Shown: positions 1 through 7,045, counted from the first letter of the stretch. The stretch is 8,882 bases of DNA from Spirochaetia bacterium (GCA_026002265.1 BOBG01000083.1:1-8882), one strand, 5' to 3'. Translations and numbers: made by a program. Notes: generated from the letters alone by a model not told the origin.

Positions 1-2
1 AG

Positions 3-1091
3 GGTCGTACAGGAGTTGCAGTTACTAAAATACATGAAAAGTATGCCCATTTAATGGGATATACAAAACGAGAAATGTACATCCAATTTCTTACAAGAAT
101 TTATTGTGAAATCCCGGATGCGATGCTTGCGGATTTTTCAAAATTGAAAAACCTGCAAGCACCTAAATTTGTTGATTTTAGGGCGTTCTTCAAAGCAAAA
201 TTATTAAAATGCTTCCTTGTCCCTGCCAATACATTTGATAATGTAAAAGGAGAATTCCCGATTGCTTTCAAAATTTGGAACACTGAACAAAAAGAAGTAT
301 TTCAACAGATCAAAGCAGATGTATTTGAAAAAAATGGCAATTATCTTGGAGAAAAAACCATTTATGCCTACAATAATTTACAATTTATCAATGATTGGGC
401 AAGAACATTCAGAGATACAAATTCAGAATCGATAGCCACAATAATCGGTGTAAGTAGCGATTTTCAAAATCAACGGCTTGTCCGTATAGAAAAACCACAC
501 ATGGAAGTACCTGCTGATAATCATCATTGGCAAATAACAAAAGATAATTTGATTGAATCATCTATCTATCTTGCTGTCCGTCATTGTATTGAATCTACAT
601 GGATCAACGACCGTGATCAATTTCTCTATCCAAGTGATGATTGGAAAAATGATATAGAATTTCAGAATAATTGTCTTATTTTTACTTTGTTTCACGGACA
701 GAATCGTATTTCAGCAAATAGCAGCATAAATCAGTGGATACCATTTACCGAAAAACAGGTAGGTGCAAAAGAAAAGTTCGATTCAAATTTTATGACCGGC
801 TTTCTTAAAGGAAAAATCTTTAGCGCAGAATCGCGCGCGGTTCTTGATGCCGGTTTGGACCTATGGAAGTATTATCATGCAAAGATTAAGGATAATAGAA
901 CAGTTCCGGTTAATGCTTCGTTCTATGATATTCGGGAATTTTTTCAGGGGCGTAACGAAAAAGGCGCCATGAAAAGTATATCAGAAGATGAAATATACAA
1001 TACGTTGATTAGTGCCTTACGTGAAAATATAAAAATATTGACGCAAAAAATACAGCCGAAAGTTTACGAATATGGATTTTTGAAGGAGTGA
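3..1091 (+). CDS. DNA methyltransferase (probable N6-adenine type), C-terminal part, 5' truncated by window edge
   Basis: The frame is open from base 3 through the TAA-less left edge to a TGA at 1089-1091, giving 362 residues. The first ATG at 54 has no Shine-Dalgarno sequence and lies inside continuous coding, so it is an internal Met. The visible start, GRTGVAVTKIHEKYAHLMGY, followed by IQFLTRIY, SKLKNLQAP, VPANTFDNVKG and FPIAFKIW, matches what I remember of the part downstream of the NPPY motif in class I, Eco57I/type IIG-like adenine methyltransferases. The later blocks VRHCIESTWINDRDQFLYP and FTLFHGQNRIS also fit that group and probably belong to the target-recognition half. The catalytic NPPY and SAM-binding motifs would lie before the window and cannot be checked. 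The expected role is to methylate adenine in a specific DNA sequence, with or without a linked nuclease. Codons are clearly more AT-rich than in the next gene, which suggests horizontal acquisition. Confidence 0.62.
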   Translation, partial: GRTGVAVTKIHEKYAHLMGYTKREMYIQFLTRIYCEIPDAMLADFSKLKNLQAPKFVDFRAFFKAKLLKCFLVPANTFDNVKGEFPIAFKIWNTEQKEVFQQIKADVFEKNGNYLGEKTIYAYNNLQFINDWARTFRDTNSESIATIIGVSSDFQNQRLVRIEKPHMEVPADNHHWQITKDNLIESSIYLAVRHCIESTWINDRDQFLYPSDDWKNDIEFQNNCLIFTLFHGQNRISANSSINQWIPFTEKQVGAKEKFDSNFMTGFLKGKIFSAESRAVLDAGLDLWKYYHAKIKDNRTVPVNASFYDIREFFQGRNEKGAMKSISEDEIYNTLISALRENIKILTQKIQPKVYEYGFLKE

Positions 1092-1269
1092 AAGTATAAA
1101 ATTAAGCGTATCATTTTAAAAAATCGGACGCTATTCATTCAAAATTGATCAGTATGATTTTTTATCATTCCCTATTCTTTTCACTTTACGCTTCGCTCTT
1201 TACTTTTTACTCTTTTTTAACTCCCCTTTACTCTTTTCTAAAATTGCAGTATTATAGAGTGATGGAGGA
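1092..1269. other. intergenic spacer with a T/C-rich tract
   Basis: This 178-base gap separates the methyltransferase from the M16C protease. From about 1157 to 1239 the + strand is dominated by T and C with few purines, and it contains an 11-base direct repeat TTTACTCTTTT at 1206-1216 and 1227-1237. I see no convincing GC-rich hairpin with a T-run that would act as a terminator for the upstream gene. AGCGT and ACGCT around 1106-1133 could form only a weak 5-bp stem with a long loop. No small gene with a ribosome-binding site is visible. Confidence 0.6.
1227..1255 (+). promoter_or_regulatory. candidate sigma70-type promoter of the M16C protease gene
   Basis: A -35-like TTTACT (1227-1232, 4 of 6 to consensus) is followed after exactly 17 bases by TATTAT (1250-1255, 5 of 6). 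Transcription would start near 1262, so the leader would be only about 8-11 bases and would just include the GGAGG at 1264-1268. The -35 box lies inside the second copy of the short T/C-rich repeat. Confidence 0.4.
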
Positions 1270-4191
1270 ATGATGGCGCACTTTGAGATACTAGAACGGA
1301 TTGATCTGCCGGAATTTAAGGCACAGGGAATTTGGGCCCGGCACATACGAACCGGAGCAGAAGTCTTTCATTTATTAAATGATGACAGTGAAAATCTTTT
1401 TTCATTTACGTTTGCAACAGCACCTGAAGGCTCTTGCGGCGAAGCTCATATCTTGGAACATTCGGTACTATGCGGATCGGAACACTATCCGCTCAAAGAT
1501 TCATTTGCAGTCCTTGCTCATGGAAGTTTGCAAACGTATCTTAACGCATGGACCTTTCCCGATAAAACGATATATCCGGCAAGTTCAACGAATGAAACCG
1601 ATTATTTTAATCTAATGGCCGTCTATGCGGACGCAGTTTTTCATCCGCTTTTGACTGAATGGACCTTTATGCAGGAAGGTCACCGGATCGAATATAATAA
1701 TTCTGGGAAACTGAACCGGATCGGAGTTGTCTATAACGAAATGAAGGGAGCTTACTCTTCGATGGATGCAATTGTCTTTGAATCGCTCACGAGAGAACTG
1801 CTGCCTGATACGATTTATGCCTTTGATTCAGGTGGAGATCCAGAACATATTCCGGAATTAACGTGGGAAAAACTAAAGGCATTTCACCGTAGCCGGTATG
1901 CTCCCGCAAATTGCCGGATTTTCTTGGCGGGAAATATTCCCACAGAACAGCAGCTTGAATTTTTGGATAGCCGTATTCTAGCGGACTTGCCTGCCGGAAG
2001 TCCTGCGGAGCCGATTAAGAAAGCTGCCCGGTGGAATAAAGCTCGTACAGTAAAGGTTCCTTGCGCGGCCGGATCGCTACAGTACCCAACGGTGCTCCTT
2101 TCATGGCTGTGCGGAGATTCAACTGATAAAATCGAATCTCTTGGTATTGATGTACTTGTTGAAGCGTTATTAGGGCATGACGGTTCTCCGCTTAAACGTG
2201 CGCTCGTTGAATCCGGACTCGGTGAGGATATTGATCCTTCATCTGGTGCGGAAAATAATACTCGTGAGATTGTGTTTAGTGTTGGACTCAGAGGAGTGCC
2301 CGGAAAACCTGAAGCGCTGCAGGACCTTATTCTCAATACACTAAAAAATCTTTCTGACACGGGGATTCCGGCAGATGATCTTGAAGCTGCACTGTTGCAT
2401 CTCGAATTTTCAAACCGGGAGATCAAGCGGAGTCATGGGCCCTATTCCCTTGCGTTACTTCAACGTGCGATGTACGGGTGGCTTCATGGAACGAAGCCAT
2501 GGGAAACACTTGTCTTTGAACCGGTGATGGCGCTTTTGAAGAATCGTCTGTCTGAAAATCCCCGGTACTTTGAAGCACTGATCAAGAAAAATCTGCTCGA
2601 TAATTCACACCGGCTCCTCCTTTCGGTTGTTCCGGAAGAGGGATACCTTGAAAAAAAAGAAGCGGCTGCGGCTGAAGAGCTTGCCCGGAAAGAGCAATCT
2701 TTGACTGATGAAGATCGGAACATTATACGGATAAAGGCGAATCGGCTTGCGGAAATTCAGTCTGAACCGGATACTCAGGAAGCGCTTGCCACCATTCCCC
2801 ATCTTTCCCGGAATGATTTAAAACCGGACATTGAGCGGGTGCCTCGTGAAATTGTTGACGCTGCCGGTGTGCCGGTGCTAAAGCATGATCTGTGGACAAA
2901 CGGTATAGCTTATATGGATGTGGCTTTGCCGGTTGATGTTCTAGAGCCGGAGGATTATCCGTGGCTTCCTTTTTTTGCAAAAGCTTTGACCAGTGTGGGA
3001 TTGCCGGGACTTGATTATGCACATGTTTCTGGACTCTTTGCCAAGAGTACCGGTTCTTTTTACGCTATGCTCGTTACCGGTTCCGCAGTGGATGGGAGCG
3101 ACCAGACTATTGCAACGCCGTCCGGGATTTTTGACGTGCGCGGCCGGGATTGGCTTATGCTCAAGCTGAAAGCTTTGAACGAAAAAGCTGAAGATTCGTT
3201 CTCGCTTGTGTACCGGATTCTAAAGGAAGCTGATTTTTCTGACCCGCGCCGGATTCATGATTTGATGGTTGAATCGAAAAATGATCTGGATTCGAGCATT
3301 CCGCAGTACGGAAATTTTTATGCCTCAACACGCTCTTGTGCATCTTGTTCACGGGAAAATACTGTCAGAGAAACGTGGAATGGGTTAAGCCAAATCGAAT
3401 TTATCCATACGTTAAACACGATGGATCCGGTTCAAGTTGCAGTCATTTTGACTAAACTCCGAGATAAATTGATAGCCCGTTCTGGAATCATTGTATCGCT
3501 GACCGGTTCTCCTGATTTTTTGGAAAAGGGAGTACAGCTCCTCAGCCGAGATTTTAGCCATTTTGGTCCGCCTCGTTCACGGAATCCAGTGGCTATTCAG
3601 CCGGAATCACAGTTTGTACCTTTAATATTCTCCTCTCAAACCTTGCAAGTTGCTTTTGCCGCACTGACAAAAAGCGGCTCTTCGTATAAATCACGGGAAG
3701 CAGTCGCAGAGTTGGTTCTTGGCCACCATCTTTCGACTGGTGTATTATGGGAAGAAATCCGTATGAAAGGGGGGGCTTACGGTGCAAGTGCTTACCCGGT
3801 CGGCTTGGAAAAATATTTTGCCTTTTCAACATACCGGGATCCAAGTCCGGTTAAATCATTGGCAGTGTTTAGAAATCTTGAAATTAAGCCGCTTGATGAG
3901 AAAACATTGGAACAAGCGATCATTGGGACTTTTGGAGGGCAGACAACTCCCCGCACGAATCCGGAAAAAGGTGCGGTTGATTTTTTAAGATTGTGCGCAG
4001 GAATTGAGGATAATGATCGGCTTAATAATCTTAAATTTCTCGTTTCATTAACTACATCAGACCTTAACGAAGCTATTAACCGGATTGTACATGATTTTGG
4101 AATTGGCGTTCCAGTTATTATTTCCGGACAAGGTATCGCACAGGATGCAGCAAAAGAATTGGGAGGAAGGATTATAGCATTACCGGTTTAA
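1270..4191 (+). CDS. M16C family zinc metalloprotease (insulinase / presequence protease PreP-like)
   Basis: This is a full-length 973-residue protein, the usual size for single-chain M16C enzymes, which close two homologous halves around short unfolded peptides and degrade them. The inverted zinc motif HxxEH is intact as HILEH (His60, Glu63, His64), and the distal zinc ligand is Glu157 in GVVYNEMKG. The block GSLQTYLNAWTFPDKTIYP (residues 85-103) is typical of the PreP branch. The second half carries the substrate-side Arg/Tyr pair in IRMKGGAYG (Arg831, Tyr837). No signal peptide or membrane segment is visible, so a cytoplasmic peptide-clearing role is likely. ATGATG gives two adjacent starts. 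GGAGG ends at 1268, only 1 base before the ATG at 1270 and 4 before the one at 1273, so 1273 is the better-spaced start. The stop overlaps a palindrome and faces a convergent gene 19 bases away. A run of seven G (3769-3775) encodes part of GGAYG. Family assignment is firm; the physiological substrate is unknown. Confidence 0.95.
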   Translation: MMAHFEILERIDLPEFKAQGIWARHIRTGAEVFHLLNDDSENLFSFTFATAPEGSCGEAHILEHSVLCGSEHYPLKDSFAVLAHGSLQTYLNAWTFPDKTIYPASSTNETDYFNLMAVYADAVFHPLLTEWTFMQEGHRIEYNNSGKLNRIGVVYNEMKGAYSSMDAIVFESLTRELLPDTIYAFDSGGDPEHIPELTWEKLKAFHRSRYAPANCRIFLAGNIPTEQQLEFLDSRILADLPAGSPAEPIKKAARWNKARTVKVPCAAGSLQYPTVLLSWLCGDSTDKIESLGIDVLVEALLGHDGSPLKRALVESGLGEDIDPSSGAENNTREIVFSVGLRGVPGKPEALQDLILNTLKNLSDTGIPADDLEAALLHLEFSNREIKRSHGPYSLALLQRAMYGWLHGTKPWETLVFEPVMALLKNRLSENPRYFEALIKKNLLDNSHRLLLSVVPEEGYLEKKEAAAAEELARKEQSLTDEDRNIIRIKANRLAEIQSEPDTQEALATIPHLSRNDLKPDIERVPREIVDAAGVPVLKHDLWTNGIAYMDVALPVDVLEPEDYPWLPFFAKALTSVGLPGLDYAHVSGLFAKSTGSFYAMLVTGSAVDGSDQTIATPSGIFDVRGRDWLMLKLKALNEKAEDSFSLVYRILKEADFSDPRRIHDLMVESKNDLDSSIPQYGNFYASTRSCASCSRENTVRETWNGLSQIEFIHTLNTMDPVQVAVILTKLRDKLIARSGIIVSLTGSPDFLEKGVQLLSRDFSHFGPPRSRNPVAIQPESQFVPLIFSSQTLQVAFAALTKSGSSYKSREAVAELVLGHHLSTGVLWEEIRMKGGAYGASAYPVGLEKYFAFSTYRDPSPVKSLAVFRNLEIKPLDEKTLEQAIIGTFGGQTTPRTNPEKGAVDFLRLCAGIEDNDRLNNLKFLVSLTTSDLNEAINRIVHDFGIGVPVIISGQGIAQDAAKELGGRIIALPV

Positions 4192-4198
4192 AACCGGT
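4182..4198. terminator. palindrome at the convergent gene junction, possible weak bidirectional terminator
   Basis: The sequence ACCGGTTTAAAACCGGT is an uninterrupted palindrome around one central A. As RNA it could form a 6-bp ACCGGT stem with a 5-base loop. It covers the TAA of the protease gene and lies just past the stop of the opposing gene, the right place for a shared terminator. Neither strand has a following T-run, so intrinsic termination is uncertain. Confidence 0.3.
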
Positions 4199-4210
4199 TC
4201 TAAATTGATA

Positions 4211-5032
4211 TTAGTAGGGAAAGGACCGGTGTTTGACCGCATGCATGGCAGAATCGACAGTTCCTTTTGGAATTCCCAGCACTTCGGCGACCTGCCGATT
4301 CGATGCCAGAGTTTTTCTTCTAGCGCATTTTTCACGTAAACGGGTGAGCTGAATTTTTGCATGTTCAAGTTTAAGCTGTATCACGTTATAGTTGATTGAA
4401 TCTTCCGGTAACTCCCTTAATTGTACTTCATACTTGAGGCACCGGTAATACTGCGTTTGCAGCCGTTCCTTGAGCATACGGAGTGCATCTTCTCGTGCGA
4501 GGCGTTTTCTTCGCAGTGTATCGACAAGATTCTGAATTTCTTCTTTTTTCATATTAAGCCGTGGGGCAATTCGGCTGATAAAGTCATCAGATATAGTAGT
4601 ATATGATTTAAGCATAAGGATTAATACCTGCCGGGGATTGGAAATCGGCTTCGTACTCGGTTCCACAGGCAGGTATTCTTCATCCCGGTTATAAACCCAT
4701 GATTCAACGGCTCGGCTATTCCAGTACACAGCTTCGGTCCGGGAGTGTGCAACTTCCTTCATAAAATATTCCCGGCGCGACCAACGAATACTCGCAAAAA
4801 GGTATGCATCAAACGATGCTCCAGAGTTTTGGTACGCATCAATTATCCGGCTTAACCGAGGATAAAACCAACAAAGATAATCGAGACGCTTTTCTTCATT
4901 ATTGTCCAGCCAAAAACGGCTGGGATTATTAAGTAAAAACCGGTAAATGGCTTCCTCCAACTCTTTTTTATCCATTGCTCCCTGAACATAACGCTCCATC
5001 AATTCGTTTAAAGATACGTGTTCCTGCATCAT
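4211..5032 (-). CDS. putative regulator: sigma-region-2-like N-terminal half plus C-terminal helix-turn-helix
   Basis: This 273-residue, charged, soluble protein has no signal peptide or membrane segment. The start at 5032 is supported by GGAGG (5040-5044 on the complementary strand) seven bases upstream. Residues about 27-90 (YRFLLNNP, DYLCWFYPRLSRIIDAYQ, GASFDAYLFASIRWSRREY) look like the helical core of a sigma factor region 2, as I recall it from spirochaete proteins usually left hypothetical. Residues about 165-240 are rich in Leu, Lys, Arg and Glu and probably form long helices or a coiled coil. Residues 244-267 (SNRQVAEVLGIPKGTVDSAM) are a clear HTH of the sigma-region-4/LuxR kind, with the IPKGTVDS recognition-helix pattern. 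The likely role is DNA binding or transcription control. It could be a divergent sigma factor, an anti-sigma partner or a plain HTH protein; the sequence alone does not decide. It converges on the protease gene and diverges from the lactonase gene. Confidence 0.75.
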   Translation of the reverse strand: MMQEHVSLNELMERYVQGAMDKKELEEAIYRFLLNNPSRFWLDNNEEKRLDYLCWFYPRLSRIIDAYQNSGASFDAYLFASIRWSRREYFMKEVAHSRTEAVYWNSRAVESWVYNRDEEYLPVEPSTKPISNPRQVLILMLKSYTTISDDFISRIAPRLNMKKEEIQNLVDTLRRKRLAREDALRMLKERLQTQYYRCLKYEVQLRELPEDSINYNVIQLKLEHAKIQLTRLREKCARRKTLASNRQVAEVLGIPKGTVDSAMHAVKHRSFPY

Positions 5033-5118
5033 GAAATAGCCTCCATATTTTCAAAGTAAAAGAATAATATTTATATGGTACCAACCTGTACTTTTGATTC
5101 TCTAGAATGAAAAAAAAA

Positions 5119-5154
5119 TTGACACTTGTCACAAAAAATATTTTTTTATAAAAT
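5119..5154 (+). promoter_or_regulatory. candidate sigma70-type promoter with overlapping palindromic operator-like site, upstream of the lactonase gene
   Basis: TTGTCA (5126-5131, 5 of 6 to the -35 consensus) is followed after 17 bases by TAAAAT (5149-5154, 5 of 6 to the -10 consensus), giving a start near 5161 and a leader of about 30 bases. A second -35-like TTGACA (5119-5124) overlaps it. The two half sites form the inverted repeat TGACA-CT-TGTCA (5120-5131), which could be an operator. A nine-A run and a seven-T run flank the site and make the spacer very AT-rich. The divergent gene on the other strand must also be transcribed from this 158-base region, but I see no equally good promoter for it. 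Confidence 0.5.
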
Positions 5155-5190
5155 ATTGCTAAAGAAAATAAAAGATCGTAATATATAAAA

Positions 5191-6237
5191 ATGGTCGGTT
5201 TTGTTGGTACCTACACAGAAAAAGAATCCGGTGGAAGAGCCGAAGGAATCTACTCTTTTCAACTAGACCCGGAGCGGGGCATCATTCATGCTATTCGTCT
5301 TGCAGCTCATTCGGTAAATCCGTCTTATCTCGCGTATACTCCTTCAAAAAAATATTTATATGCGGTCAATGAAACGGGCGGAAATGTGGAAGGAAGCGTT
5401 TCGGCTTTTGCTGTTGACAACGATTCCTTGCATTTTTTGAATCAGATTTCAAGCCGCGGTATAAGTCCGTGCCATGTTGCCGTTGATCCTGACGGATCGT
5501 GTGCTGTAGTTTCAAATTATAGCAATGGCATTGTCTGCGTCTTGCCGTTGAATCCTGATGGGACACTTGGGGAGTCGGTGCAAGTGATTCAACATTCCGG
5601 AACGGGTCCCAATGCTGATCGGCAGGAATGTGCGCATACGCATTCGTTTATTTTTGATTCGGGTGCAAGTTATGGTTTTGTATGCGATCTTGGTTCAGAT
5701 GCGGTTGTCAGTTACCGATTTAACCGGAATGGTCCGGTTTTTTTGAGTGAATCCTCCCGATATGATGCCGTTCCCGGTTCAGGTCCTCGGCATAGTGTGT
5801 GGAACAAAGCCGGAACATATCTCTATGTAGCAAATGAACTTGACTCTACTATTACGGTGCTTCGTTACGATCCTGACCATGGTTTCCTCAATAGGTTGCA
5901 TACTGTTTCCACAACCAAAGATCCGATTGAAACGGGAAATACAGTTGCTGCGATTAAATTGAGTCCGGATGAATCGTTCCTCTACGTTTCAAACCGGGGA
6001 GCTGATACTATTGCGATTTTTGCGGCTGGAAAAGACGGCACGCTTCAGCACCATGTAACTATTCCCTCTGGTGGTAAAATTCCCCGTGACTTTAGTATTG
6101 ATCCAACTGGTCAATTTCTCTGTGTTTGCCACCAGGAGTCTAATAATCTCGTCTTATTCCGGATCGATCCATCAACTGCTATCCCTCAGAAAAGTGCTGA
6201 GTATGAAATTCCGTCTGGAGTATGTATTCTGATATAA
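5191..6237 (+). CDS. lactonase-family seven-bladed beta-propeller protein (6-phosphogluconolactonase-like)
   Basis: The 348 residues match the usual length of the lactonase (YbhE-type Pgl) family. Family blocks appear in order: FVGTYTE (4-10), VNPSYLAYTPSKKYLYAVNE (42-61), SPCHVAVDPDG (92-102), SNYSNG (108-113), ECAHTHS (146-152), GSGPRH (196-201), YLYVANELDSTITV (210-223), KLSPDESFLYVSNRG (256-270) and IPRDFSIDPTGQFL (297-310). The repeating DPDG and LYV units are the propeller blades. The known activity of characterised members is hydrolysis of 6-phosphogluconolactone in the oxidative pentose phosphate pathway, but many relatives have untested substrates. No export signal is seen, so the protein is probably cytoplasmic. 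The start is constrained: an in-frame stop lies at 5179-5181 and FVGTYTE must be kept. However, no Shine-Dalgarno sequence precedes this ATG; the leader is AAAGATCGTAATATATAAAA. The RAYT element begins 24 bases after the stop. Confidence 0.88.
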   Translation: MVGFVGTYTEKESGGRAEGIYSFQLDPERGIIHAIRLAAHSVNPSYLAYTPSKKYLYAVNETGGNVEGSVSAFAVDNDSLHFLNQISSRGISPCHVAVDPDGSCAVVSNYSNGIVCVLPLNPDGTLGESVQVIQHSGTGPNADRQECAHTHSFIFDSGASYGFVCDLGSDAVVSYRFNRNGPVFLSESSRYDAVPGSGPRHSVWNKAGTYLYVANELDSTITVLRYDPDHGFLNRLHTVSTTKDPIETGNTVAAIKLSPDESFLYVSNRGADTIAIFAAGKDGTLQHHVTIPSGGKIPRDFSIDPTGQFLCVCHQESNNLVLFRIDPSTAIPQKSAEYEIPSGVCILI

Positions 6238-6260
6238 ACGTATATGTTGAAAAGAAATAC

Positions 6261-6276
6261 CGGAGGTCTGTCCCCA
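6261..6276 (+). repeat. left arm of the 16-bp inverted repeat of the RAYT unit
   Basis: CGGAGGTCTGTCCCCA lies 24 bases after the lactonase stop codon and pairs perfectly with 6889-6904. It is followed by the AT-rich stretch AAATTTAAAAAAATT. Confidence 0.85.
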
Positions 6277-6334
6277 AAATTTAAAAAAATTCCGGATAAC
6301 TGAATCAAAACTATAACTTCATCCCATGATCTTA

Positions 6335-6359
6335 TTGATCGCTGCGTACCGGCGATCAA
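6335..6359 (+). other. hairpin in the RAYT leader
   Basis: TTGATCGC (6335-6342) and GCGATCAA (6352-6359) form a perfect 8-bp stem with a 9-base loop, TGCGTACCG. The stem ends 2 bases before the GGAGG (6362-6366) of the transposase gene. It could limit translation or serve as a single-strand DNA hairpin recognised by the transposase; neither is shown. Confidence 0.55.
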
Positions 6360-6371
6360 AGGGAGGAGTTT

Positions 6372-6911
6372 ATGGCGCGTCCAGAACGTGGAGATACTAG
6401 CAAGGGAAAGACATACCATGTCGCTTCGGAGATCAATCGGAAGGCTTTTGATTTACAGGATGGCGAGGACAAGGAACTGTTTTTAAAAGTTATTGAAGAG
6501 GCGAAAACCAAGAAGCATTACAAGTTTGAGCTTCATAACTTCTGCATCATGGACAATCATTTTCATTTTTTGATCACACCGGAGCTAGGCCAAAGTCTAT
6601 CCATCATAATGAAATGGATCAAAATGGTACTCGCCATCCGGTGGAATCATAAGTATGGAAAAACAGGTCACTTGTGGGGTGACCGGTTTTTCTCCCGGGA
6701 AATTATAGACGATGAAGACTTTATTACAGTCTACAATTACATTGATCAGAATCCGGTAAAAGCAGGCATCGTCGAGAGAGCAGAAGATTGGCTGTGGGGT
6801 GGGTTGCATCATCATCAAGCTGAGATTACCCGGATAGTGAATGCTGCTTCTGAGTGGGTGTTGGAGCGGCTGCCGTGGCACCGGCAACTGGGGACAGACC
6901 TCCGTCCCTAA
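6372..6911 (+). CDS. RAYT / IS200-like HUH (Y1) transposase
   Basis: This 179-residue protein starts at an ATG 5 bases after GGAGG (6362-6366). The HUH metal-binding motif is His63-Phe64-His65 in IMDNHFHFLITP. The conserved block GHLWGDRFFSREI (99-111) and the tyrosine block VYNYIDQNPVKAGIV (120-134) are both present; Tyr123, just before IDQNPV, is the expected nucleophile. All the core motifs are intact, so the enzyme may be active. Known RAYTs are single-strand endonucleases that act on REP-type hairpins and are usually single-copy and vertically kept. The last codons (LGTDLRP) read through the right arm of the flanking inverted repeat, so the C-terminal tail is formed by the element end. 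The gene stands alone between two unrelated genes. Confidence 0.93.
   Translation: MARPERGDTSKGKTYHVASEINRKAFDLQDGEDKELFLKVIEEAKTKKHYKFELHNFCIMDNHFHFLITPELGQSLSIIMKWIKMVLAIRWNHKYGKTGHLWGDRFFSREIIDDEDFITVYNYIDQNPVKAGIVERAEDWLWGGLHHHQAEITRIVNAASEWVLERLPWHRQLGTDLRP
6889..6904 (-). repeat. right arm of the 16-bp inverted repeat, inside the 3' end of the RAYT gene
   Basis: TGGGGACAGACCTCCG is the exact reverse complement of 6261-6276. It encodes the residues around GTDL of the transposase tail, and the TAA (6909-6911) lies 4 bases beyond it. Confidence 0.85.
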
Positions 6912-7045
6912 TTCCCGGTAGTCCCATCCCGATTCCAGCATCATATCACTCAATTCTGGTGCCTTTTCTATAGAAAAAAGAACCGGATTTCTCAAAAATC
7001 TTTTCTATTTGTGTGTCAATGGAAAAGTGAAAGCATATTTAAGCA

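Larger units (their letters stand above)
6261..6911 (+). mobile_element. RAYT (REP-associated tyrosine transposase) unit bracketed by a 16-bp perfect inverted repeat
   Basis: A single HUH transposase gene (6372-6911) is flanked by CGGAGGTCTGTCCCCA (6261-6276) and its exact reverse complement (6889-6904). The repeat does not extend beyond 16 bp on either side. The core GGGGACAGACC resembles, from memory, the GGGGACAG-type ends seen beside RAYT genes in many bacterial phyla. The unit contains a hairpin before the ribosome-binding site. True element boundaries and any target preference cannot be set from one copy; the extent given here is the inverted repeat plus the rest of the reading frame. 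Confidence 0.7.

Noticed and set aside
54..1091. Complete gene starting at the ATG at 54
   Set aside because: The frame is open to the window start, the upstream residues GRTGVAVTKIHEKYAHL belong to the same conserved domain, and no ribosome-binding site precedes 54.
1884..2426. 180-codon antisense open frame inside the protease gene
   Set aside because: It lies wholly within a firmly identified M16C coding region, is Ser/Arg-rich low-complexity in character and matches no family I recognise.
5077..5211. GGTACCAAC (5077-5085) and GTTGGTACC (5203-5211) inverted repeat across the divergent intergenic region
   Set aside because: The second arm encodes the conserved VGT of the lactonase, so the 9-bp match is probably coincidental, and the arms are too far apart to suggest one operator.
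6666..6684. GGTCAC/GTGACC 6-bp hairpin inside the RAYT gene
   Set aside because: It encodes the conserved TGHLWGDR block and short stems of this size occur often by chance; no sign of function.
6964..6977. Perfect 14-bp palindrome TTTTCTATAGAAAA after the RAYT gene
   Set aside because: It is AT-rich, has no usable loop and no following T-run, so it is a poor terminator. It may be chance in an AT-rich spacer.
6597..6995. 132-codon antisense open frame over the RAYT gene
   Set aside because: It overlaps the intact HUH motif gene and shows no family motif.
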